Source of the DNA: Polycyclovorans sp002706265
GTDB taxonomy: Bacteria > Pseudomonadota > Gammaproteobacteria > Nevskiales > Nevskiaceae
Assembly (NCBI GenBank): GCA_963973915.1
Contig: CAXBBM010000003.1
Location: 124,001 to 188,000 of the forward strand
Direction of reading: 5' to 3'
DNA length: 64,000 nt
Below are positions 38,284 through 44,774 of this stretch, piece by piece. The position numbers and the translations under genes were made by a program. The notes below the pieces were generated by a model. It saw only the letters and a program-made list of their open reading frames with translations. It was not told where the DNA came from and searched no databases. The stretch's first letter is position 1. The number at the start of each line of letters is the position of its first letter.

Positions 38284-39342
38284 ATGTTTGATCACCCCGA
38301 ATTCGATGCCCACGAAGAGGTGGTCTTCCACCACGACGCTGACTCGGGTCTGCGCGCCATCATCGCCGTGCACAGCACCGCGCTGGGGCCGTCCTTGGGC
38401 GGCTGCCGCATGGTGGCCTATGCCGACGGGGCGGCGGCACTGACCGACGCGCTGCGGCTGTCGCGGGCCATGAGCTACAAGGCCGCGCTGGCCGATTTGC
38501 CCCAGGGCGGCGGCAAAAGCGTGATCTGGGGCGATCCGCTGCACGACAAGACCGACGCGCTGGTCGATGCCATGGGGCGTTTCGTGCAGCGCCTTGGCGG
38601 GCGTTATCTGATTGCCGAAGATTCGGGGACCTCGGTGGCCGACATGCGGCGCATGGCGCAGTACACGCCGTATGTGACCGGCTGGACGCCCGGCGGCGAG
38701 AGCGCCGATGGCCGCACCGGCGACCCGTCGCCCGCCACAGCGTACGGCACCTGGGTGGCGATGCGCGCCGCATGGCAGCGGCTCAGCGGCGCGCCCACGC
38801 TGGCCGGCGTGGGGGTCGCGGTGCAGGGCCTGGGCAGCGTCGGCATGCGGCTCTGTGCGCGGCTTTCGGCCGAGGGTGCACGGCTCATCGTTGCCGACAC
38901 CCACCCGGCACGCGTGGACGAGGCCGTGCGGCGCTTTGCCGCGCAGGCGGTCGATGCACAGGCCATCCACACCGTGCCTGCCGAGGTGTTCTCGCCCAAT
39001 GCACTGGGCGCGGTACTGAATGCACAGACCCTCCCGGAACTGCAATGCCGCCTGGTGTGCGGCGCGGCCAACAATCAGCTGGCGACCCCTGAAGATGCCG
39101 GGCATCTTGTGGCGCGCGGCATCTGCTTTGCGCCTGATTACGTCGTCAGTGCCGGTGGCATCATCGACATTCATCATCAGCGCATCGGCTATGACGCGGC
39201 CGCCGCCACGGCGCACCTGGACCGCATTGGCACGACCTTGCTGGACATTCTTCAACGGGCCGAACGGCAGGGCCTTTCGCCTGCCGTGGTGGCCGACACG
39301 ATGGCGCGCGAGCGCATCGAACGGGCGGAGCGCTACCGATGA
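38284..39342 (+). CDS. Leucine/valine (branched-chain amino acid) dehydrogenase
   Basis: NAD-dependent oxidative deamination of branched-chain amino acids, or phenylalanine, to 2-oxo acids. The 352 residues contain MSYKAALADLPQGGGKSVIWGDP with the catalytic lysine, the Rossmann motif VQGLGSVGMRL, and NNQLATPEDAGHLVARGICFAPDYVVSAGGI. The frame opens with a GTG at 38269; the ATG at 38284, giving MFDHPEFDAHEEV, fits the family start. The cinA-like gene overlaps its stop by 4 bases (ATGA). It could feed branched 2-oxo acids toward the acyl-CoA pathways. Confidence 0.9.
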   Translation: MFDHPEFDAHEEVVFHHDADSGLRAIIAVHSTALGPSLGGCRMVAYADGAAALTDALRLSRAMSYKAALADLPQGGGKSVIWGDPLHDKTDALVDAMGRFVQRLGGRYLIAEDSGTSVADMRRMAQYTPYVTGWTPGGESADGRTGDPSPATAYGTWVAMRAAWQRLSGAPTLAGVGVAVQGLGSVGMRLCARLSAEGARLIVADTHPARVDEAVRRFAAQAVDAQAIHTVPAEVFSPNALGAVLNAQTLPELQCRLVCGAANNQLATPEDAGHLVARGICFAPDYVVSAGGIIDIHHQRIGYDAAAATAHLDRIGTTLLDILQRAERQGLSPAVVADTMARERIERAERYR

Positions 39343-39821
39343 ACGACGCATCGCTGATGGCCCTGGGCCAGCGCCTGCAGCAACGTGGCCAATGGCTGGC
39401 CGTGGCCGAGTCCTGCACCGGCGGACTGATCGCGGCGCAGATCACCGACATTTCCGGCGCCTCGGCGTGGTTCGACCGCGGTGTGGTGACCTACTCCAAC
39501 CGGGCCAAGGCCGAGCTGCTGGGCGTGCCCGCCGCGCTGCTGGATGCGCACGGCGCGGTCAGCGGGCAGGTGGCCAGCGCCATGGCGGCCGGCCTGCGCG
39601 CGCGCGCCGCAGTGGACTGGACGGTCGCCGTCACCGGCATTGCCGGGCCGGGCGGCGGCACGCCCGACAAGCCGGTCGGCACGGTATGGATTGCCTGGGC
39701 AGGCGTGGGCGGAACGGTCGAGGCCGAGCACTGCCTGTTCGGCGGTGACCGTGCCTCGGTGCGCCAGCAAACCGTGACGCGGGCGCTGGCGGGGCTGCTC
39801 CAGCGGGTGGCTGTGGGATAA
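39339..39821 (+). CDS. pncC: CinA-family nicotinamide-nucleotide amidohydrolase
   Basis: Deamidates nicotinamide mononucleotide to nicotinate mononucleotide (pyridine nucleotide salvage). The 160-residue single-domain form corresponds to the C-terminal domain of CinA, with VAESCTGGLIAAQITDISGAS, GVVTYSNRAKAELLGV and AVTGIAGPGGGTPDKPVGTVW. It precedes recA, a common arrangement in gammaproteobacteria. A 34-bp gap separates it from recA, so recA may be partly transcribed from upstream. Confidence 0.92.
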   Translation: MNDASLMALGQRLQQRGQWLAVAESCTGGLIAAQITDISGASAWFDRGVVTYSNRAKAELLGVPAALLDAHGAVSGQVASAMAAGLRARAAVDWTVAVTGIAGPGGGTPDKPVGTVWIAWAGVGGTVEAEHCLFGGDRASVRQQTVTRALAGLLQRVAVG

Positions 39822-39855
39822 TCCCCAGTCAATCTCGATTAACCGGATACGCGCA

Positions 39856-40902
39856 ATGGACGACAACCGCAAAAAAGCCCTCGAAGCCGCACTCGCCCAG
39901 ATTGAGCGCCAGTTCGGCAAGGGCGCGATCATGCGGATGGGCGTGGATGAACGGCCCGACATCGACGTGATCTCCACCGGGTCGATCACGCTCGACGCCG
40001 CCCTCGGCATCGGCGGCGTGCCGCGCGGTCGCGTGGTCGAGATCTACGGGCCTGAATCCTCCGGTAAAACCACCTTCGCGCTGCATGTGGTCGCCTCGGC
40101 CCAGAAGGGCGGCGGTGTTGCCGCGTTCATCGACGCCGAACATGCGCTCGACACCACCTACGCCGAAAACCTGGGCGTCAACGTGGCCGATCTGCTGATC
40201 AGCCAGCCCGATACCGGCGAACAGGCGCTGGAAATCACCGACATGCTGGTGCGCTCCAATTCGGTGGATGTGGTGGTGGTGGACTCGGTGGCCGCACTGG
40301 TGCCCAAGTCGGAACTGGAAGGCGACATGGGCGATGCCTCGGTGGGCGTGCAGGCGCGCCTCATGAGCCAGGCCCTGCGTAAGCTCACCGGCACCATCAA
40401 CCGCTCACGCACCACCGTGATCTTCATCAACCAGCTGCGCATGAAGATCGGCGTGATGATGCCGGGGCAGTCGCCCGAAACCACCACGGGGGGTAACGCG
40501 CTCAAGTTCTACGCCAGCCAGCGGCTCGATATTCGCCGCATCGGTGCCATCCGCAAGGGCGACGAAGTGGTGGGCAATGAAACCCGCGTGAAAGTGGTGA
40601 AGAACAAGCTGGCGCCGCCGTTCAAGCAGGTGGTGTTCGAAATCATGTACGGCGAGGGCATTTCACGTGAAGGCGAATTGATCGACCTCGGCGTGGCCAA
40701 CAAACTGGTCGAGAAATCGGGCTCGTGGTACGCCTACAACGGCGAGAAGATCGGGCAGGGCAAGGAGAACGCCCGCAACTTCCTCAAGGAAAACCCCGAG
40801 ATCGCCGCCACTCTGGAAAAAACCCTGCGCGACCTGCTGGTGCCCGGCCGCAAGCGCAACGCAACCCCCGCTGCTGCGATTACCGAGGAAGCGGCCGAGT
40901 AA
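39856..40902 (+). CDS. recA: Recombinase RecA
   Basis: DNA strand-exchange ATPase and co-protease of the SOS response. The 348 residues show Walker A GPESSGKTT (65-73), the Walker B region VVVDSVAAL, loop L1/L2 segments QARLMSQALRKLTG and FINQLRMKIGVM, and the usual acidic-poor Ala/Thr tail. The length is normal. It is followed 15 bp later by its modulator recX. I looked for a LexA box in the upstream 100 bp and found none that matches CTGT-N8-ACAG. Confidence 0.98.
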   Translation: MDDNRKKALEAALAQIERQFGKGAIMRMGVDERPDIDVISTGSITLDAALGIGGVPRGRVVEIYGPESSGKTTFALHVVASAQKGGGVAAFIDAEHALDTTYAENLGVNVADLLISQPDTGEQALEITDMLVRSNSVDVVVVDSVAALVPKSELEGDMGDASVGVQARLMSQALRKLTGTINRSRTTVIFINQLRMKIGVMMPGQSPETTTGGNALKFYASQRLDIRRIGAIRKGDEVVGNETRVKVVKNKLAPPFKQVVFEIMYGEGISREGELIDLGVANKLVEKSGSWYAYNGEKIGQGKENARNFLKENPEIAATLEKTLRDLLVPGRKRNATPAAAITEEAAE

Positions 40903-40917
40903 GCGCGGCGCGCTCCC

Positions 40918-41394
40918 ATGCAACGGCGACCCACCAGACCTCTGGAACCCGCCGAAGCAAAGGAGCGCGCCCTGCGCCTGCTGGCCCGGCGCGAGCACGG
41001 CCAGCGCGAGCTTCGGCAAAAGCTCACCGCGCGGGGCGCCAGCACTGAACTGGCCGAAGCCACCGTGGCCCAGCTGGCCGAACGGGATTACCAGTCTGAC
41101 GCGCGCTACGCCGAGCGCCTGGCGGCGCATCGTGCGCAGCAGGGCTACGGCCCCAACTGGATTCGCGCCGAACTGGCGCAGGCAGGCGTGACGCGTGACG
41201 AGGCGGCCCGGGTGCTGGACGCCGTCGAAATCGACCGCGACTGGACCGAACGCGCCCGTGAACTGCTGGCGCGCAAGGGTCTCGCCCACCCGGCCGACGC
41301 CGCCACCCGGCTCAAGGCCGGACGCACCCTCGTGCAACGCGGCTTCACCGGCGAGCAGGCGCGTGCGGCGCAGCGGTCGCCGGAACCGGGTTAA
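40918..41394 (+). CDS. recX: RecA regulatory protein RecX
   Basis: Modulates RecA filament growth. The 158-residue product has the tandem three-helix repeats of the family: ALRLLARREHGQRELRQKL, VAQLAERDYQSDARYAE, GPNWIRAELAQAGV and ARELLARKGL. It sits 15 bp after recA. In related genomes alaS follows next; here a 3.3-kb block of restriction-modification remains and a transposase lies between. Confidence 0.92.
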   Translation: MQRRPTRPLEPAEAKERALRLLARREHGQRELRQKLTARGASTELAEATVAQLAERDYQSDARYAERLAAHRAQQGYGPNWIRAELAQAGVTRDEAARVLDAVEIDRDWTERARELLARKGLAHPADAATRLKAGRTLVQRGFTGEQARAAQRSPEPG

Positions 41395-42608
41395 AGCTCG
41401 CCCGGCGCCGCGCTCGGGGCAAACGGAAGGGGCTGTCTATACTGGCCACACTTCGGTTCAGTGCGCGCGCGCTCAGGTCTGCGATGTCCACCCCATTCAC
41501 CTACCCGCGGGCGCCGCAGGCGCAGCCGCTCCATGTCAAAGAACGCGACATCGAATCGGCCTTCATCGAGAAACTCCGCGGGCTCAAATACACCGAGCGT
41601 CCTGACATCCACGACCGCGCCACCCTTGAGGCCAACTTCCGCCAGAAATTCGAAGCCCTCAACCGCGTCCGCCTCACCGATGGCGAGTTCAAGCGCCTGC
41701 TGGAAGAGCTGACCCTCCCCGACGTCTTCACCGCCGCCCGCATCCTGCGCGAGAAAAACGACTTCACCCGCGATGACGGCACGCCCCTGACCTACACCTT
41801 GGTCAACATCAAGGACTGGTGCAAGAACGACTTCGAAGTCGTTCAGCAACTGCGCATCAACACCGACTACAGCCACCACCGTTACGACGTGCTGCTGCTG
41901 ATCAACGGCGTGCCGGTGGTGCAGATCGAGCTCAAGACCCTCAGCGTCAACCCGCGCCGGGCCATGGAGCAGATCGTCGAGTACAAGAACGACCCCGGCA
42001 ACGGCTACACCCGCACGCTGCTCTGCTTTGTGCAGCTCTTCATCGTCAGCAACCGCACCGATACGGTCTACTTCGCCAACAACAACGCCCGTCACTTCGC
42101 GTTCAATGCCGACGAGCGCTTCTTGCCGGTCTACCGCTTTGCGGACCGCGACAACAAGCCCGTCAGCCACCTCGACGACTTCGCCGACCGCTTTCTACAG
42201 AAGTGCGAGCTGGGCCGCATGATCAGCCGCTACATGGTGCTGATCCAGAGCGAGCAGAAGCTGCTGATGATGCGGCCGTACCAGATCTACGCCGTGCAGG
42301 CCATCGTCGACTGCATCGAGCAGAACTGCGGCAACGGCTACATCTGGCACACCACGGGCAGCGGCAAGACGCTCACCTCGTTCAAGGCCTCCACCTTGCT
42401 CAAGGAGAACGACCAGATCGATAAATGCCTGTTCGTGGTGGACCGCAAGGACCTGGACCGGCAGACGCGCGAGGAATTCAACAAGTTTCAGGAAGGCTGC
42501 GTCGAGGAGAACACCAACACCGCCGCGCTCGTGCGCCGCCTGCTGTCGGACGACAAGGCCGACAAGGTCATCGTCACCACCATCCAGAAGCTCGGTTTGG
42601 CGCTTTCC

Positions 42609-42632
42609 GGGAGCGCCGACGTCCCCGTCGGC
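42609..42632. repeat. REP element 1, inside hsdR
   Basis: A 24-nt unit with GGGAGC head and GCCGAC/GTCGGC palindrome, same family as the pairs flanking the transposase. It lies in frame within the hsdR coding sequence and adds residues between helicase motifs. Confidence 0.8.
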
Positions 42633-42973
42633 AGTCGCGCCCATCGCGGCGCGTACCCGAGCTACCGCGAACGCCTCGCCCCGCTGGCGACCAAACGCAT
42701 CGTCTTCATCTTCGACGAATGCCACCGCTCGCAATTCGGCGACAACCACCAGGCCATCAAGGAGTTCTTTCCCCGCGCGCAGCTCTTCGGCTTTACCGGA
42801 ACGCCCATTTTCGATGCCAACGCCTCGCGCCAGCAGATCACCGGCGACCAGGCCTCGCTGCGTACCACCGAAGACTTGTTCCAGCGCGAGCTGCACGCCT
42901 ACACCATCACCCACGCCATTGAGGACAAGAACGTCCTGCGCTTTCACGTGGACTACTCCCTGGGAGCGTCTCC

Positions 42974-43051
42974 GGGAGCGCCGGCGTCCTCGCCGGCAGA
43001 GGGCAAGAAGCCGGCGAGGACGTCGGCGCTCCCAGGGACGTCGGCGCTCCC
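42974..43051. repeat. REP cluster 2 (inverted pair plus partial copy), inside hsdR
   Basis: A unit at 42974-42997 faces an inverted unit at 43010-43033, followed by a partial inverted unit to 43051. The pair forms a long imperfect hairpin typical of BIME/REP doublets. It stays in frame in hsdR, encoding a Pro/Ala/Ser-rich insert. Confidence 0.8.
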
Positions 43052-43294
43052 GACCCCGAAGCGCGCCGTGGTCGAGGCCATCTTGGCCAAGCACGACACC
43101 GCCACCCACAGCCGCTGCTTCAACGCGCTGTTCGCCACGGCCTCGATCAACGAGGCGATCGAATATCACGGCCTGTTCCAGAGCATTCAAGCCGAACGGC
43201 AGGCCGAAGACTCCGCGTTCGTGCCGCTCAGGATCGAGACCCACAAGAACGGGCTCATGCAGCAGCTCTTTCCCTCGCCCGCAGAGGCCGGGGC

Positions 43295-44041
43295 GTGAGC
43301 AACCCCGGGAGCGCCGGCGTCCCCGCCGGCAGTTGTTCAACGGCCGACGAGGACGTCGGCGCTCCCAGGGACGGGGGCGCTCCCAGCAGCGGCGCTCCCA
43401 GGTGGTATTCGCGCGGCTATCTGCCGCACCTCGATACGCCGGGTCTTTTGCAGTTCATCACCTTCCGACTCGCCGACAGCTTGCCGCAGGAGACGCTGCG
43501 AGCACTTGAGGATGAGCTTCGCAGCGTGTCGGTGGCCGTGCGCGAATCCGCCAGACGACGGAAGATCGAGCACTGGCTGGATGCGGGCATGGGGTGTTGT
43601 GCGCTACGCCATCCGGAGGTAGCGCGATACGTGCAGGCGTCGTTGCTGCATTTCCACGGCGAGCGGTATCAACTGCACGCGTGGTGCGTGATGCCCAATC
43701 ACGTTCACGTCCTGATCGAGCCGCTGGGGGATCTCGCCTCGATCGTGCAAGGCTGGAAATCCTTCACGGCGCGCTGGGTGCTGCGCAACCGTGCGAGGCT
43801 GGGACTGGATATCCGCGAAGGCGAAAGGTTTTGGATGCGGGAGTATTGGGATCGCTACATCCGCGATGAAAAGCACTATCTCAGTTCCGTTAACTACATT
43901 CATCAGAACCCCGTAGCGGCTGGTCTCTGTGGTGCGGCCGAAGAATGGCCGTGGTCGAGCGCTGGGAGCGCCGGCGTCCCCGCCGGCATGGGTTCAAGAG
44001 CCGACGAGGACGTCGGCGCTCCCGGGAATGTCCAGTGCTGA
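43295..44041 (+). CDS. REP-associated tyrosine transposase (RAYT, IS200-like Y1 family)
   Basis: Single-strand transposase/endonuclease of the HUH superfamily linked to REP mobility. The 248 residues contain RGYLPHL, LQFITFRLADSLP, the HUH motif in MPNHVHVL (H136, H138), and the tyrosine-bearing helix region YWDRYIRDEKHYLSSVNYIHQNPVAAG (about 184-210, given as a region). The only visible start is a GTG at 43295 overlapping the hsdR stop (GTGA), so about 35 N-terminal and 25 C-terminal residues are encoded by REP sequence. Both ends carry nearly the same peptide, GSAGVPAG followed by ADEDVGAP. The core alone (about 36-222) matches RAYT length. Confidence 0.88.
   Translation: MSNPGSAGVPAGSCSTADEDVGAPRDGGAPSSGAPRWYSRGYLPHLDTPGLLQFITFRLADSLPQETLRALEDELRSVSVAVRESARRRKIEHWLDAGMGCCALRHPEVARYVQASLLHFHGERYQLHAWCVMPNHVHVLIEPLGDLASIVQGWKSFTARWVLRNRARLGLDIREGERFWMREYWDRYIRDEKHYLSSVNYIHQNPVAAGLCGAAEEWPWSSAGSAGVPAGMGSRADEDVGAPGNVQC
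43307..43399. repeat. REP pair 3, upstream end of the transposase
   Basis: A unit at 43307-43330 and an inverted unit at 43343-43366 around a 12-nt spacer, then degenerate GGCGCTCCC copies to 43399. It lies inside the 5' part of the transposase reading frame. Confidence 0.85.
43964..44023. repeat. REP pair 4, downstream end of the transposase
   Basis: A unit at 43964-43987 and an inverted unit at 44000-44023 around a 12-nt spacer. It is nearly identical to pair 3 and in the same orientation and frame, so it brackets the transposase gene and encodes its C-terminus. Confidence 0.85.
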
Positions 44042-44318
44042 TCCTTTACACCACCGAAGACGGCAAGAGCCAGATCAAGCTGCGGGCGGATCAGCGGACC
44101 GTCTGGCTGACCCAGCTCGAATGCACCTGAAAAACCTCCTTGAGGACAAGGAGTTGGACCCGGCGGCAACTGTCAAGGATTCCTTGACAGTTCAAATCGA
44201 GGGCGCGCGGGAGGCCCAGCGGCCGGTCAACCTCTACAACCTCGATGCCATCCTCGCCGTGGGCTACCGCGTGCGCTCGCCGCGCGGCGTGCAGTTCAGG
44301 CGGATGATGCGGAGCTGA
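44035..44318 (+). pseudogene. RhuM-family fragment with internal deletion
   Basis: RhuM-like genes often sit inside type I restriction-modification operons; their function is unclear. Two frames give VLILYTTEDGKSQIKLRADQ then TVWLTQLE, followed after a frameshift by HLKNLLEDKELDP, VKDSLTVQ, LYNLDAILAVGYRVRSPRG. The family normally has about 16 residues (a MAELF-type segment) between the two, missing here, and the C-terminal about two thirds is lost after QFRR. The 5' end directly abuts REP pair 4. Confidence 0.75.
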
Positions 44319-44361
44319 TGGCGCTACAAAAGAAGCTCGGAAATCGAAAACCACCGAAGCC

Positions 44362-44565
44362 ATGAGCATGCGGCCCATCTCCGAAGCAAAAAACCCCGAT
44401 CTCCGTGCCTCCGTTGCGGCCATGCAGCGCGCAGCACGGCTGGCCCGCGAGATCGCCATTAAGACCAACACCTGCCTCGTAATCTCGAGAGACGGCCCGA
44501 CTGTTCGCATTCCGCCCGAGGTGCTGCGTGAAGAACTTGCCAAGCAGGCTGCGAGTACAAAGTGA
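44362..44565 (+). CDS. Small protein of unknown function, hsdM-coupled
   Basis: A 67-residue product (MSMRPISEAKNPDLRASV start) with a helical Ala/Arg-rich middle and a CLVISRDGPTVRIPPEVLREE segment. It is not disrupted. Its stop overlaps the GTG of the hsdM remnant by 4 bases (GTGA), so it was the partner gene translated just before hsdM in the former operon. I do not recognise a characterised family. An accessory or antitoxin-like regulator of the restriction system is conceivable. Confidence 0.6.
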   Translation: MSMRPISEAKNPDLRASVAAMQRAARLAREIAIKTNTCLVISRDGPTVRIPPEVLREELAKQAASTK

Positions 44566-44774
44566 ACGACAAAGATCAAAAGCAGCTCGGCAAGACGCTC
44601 TGGGCCATCGCCGACCAACTGCGCGGGGCGATGAACGCGGATGACTTCCGCGATTATTTGAAATCCGCCCGGCACGATCAGCGGCCAGTGGGGTTTTCGG
44701 CAATCGGCTCCAACGTGCGGTTTGGACGCCGCTTCCTTAAGCTATGCGACCTTTTTTCGCGGCTGCCCGCATGA
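44562..44774 (+). pseudogene. hsdM: 5' remnant of type I methyltransferase subunit hsdM
   Basis: The first about 30 codons match the HsdM N-terminus very closely (KQLGKTLWAIADQLRG and AMNADDFRDY). Immediately after FRDY the sequence departs from the family (SARHDQRPVGF and onward), so the 3' about 1.4 kb has been deleted, and the reading frame runs into the alaS start region. It proves that a complete type I system once lay here. Confidence 0.8.

Larger units (their letters stand above)
41484..43298 (+). pseudogene. hsdR: Truncated type I restriction endonuclease subunit R
   Basis: The 604 codons cover only the first part of a protein normally near 1000 residues. Present are the nuclease core (D135, E149, K151 in YDVLLLINGVPVVQIELK), helicase motif I HTTGSGKT (289-296), DECH (411-414) and GFTGTP (437-441). 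Most of the second helicase domain and the C-terminal subunit-binding region are lost. Two REP elements are inserted in frame (about codons 375-388 and 493-523). The reading frame ends just before the REP-flanked transposase. No complete hsdM or hsdS exists nearby, so it is very likely non-functional. Confidence 0.88.

Noticed and set aside
39790..39855. LexA (SOS) box upstream of recA
   Set aside because: CTGTGGGATAATCCCCAG looks suggestive but does not match the CTGT-N8-ACAG spacing. Other LexA types cannot be judged by eye.
41438..41443. TATACT as -10 of a promoter for hsdR
   Set aside because: No acceptable -35 at 16-18 bp; insufficient evidence.
42609..44023. CRISPR array
   Set aside because: The repeats are inverted REP pairs with short uneven spacing around a RAYT gene, not direct repeats with regular spacers.
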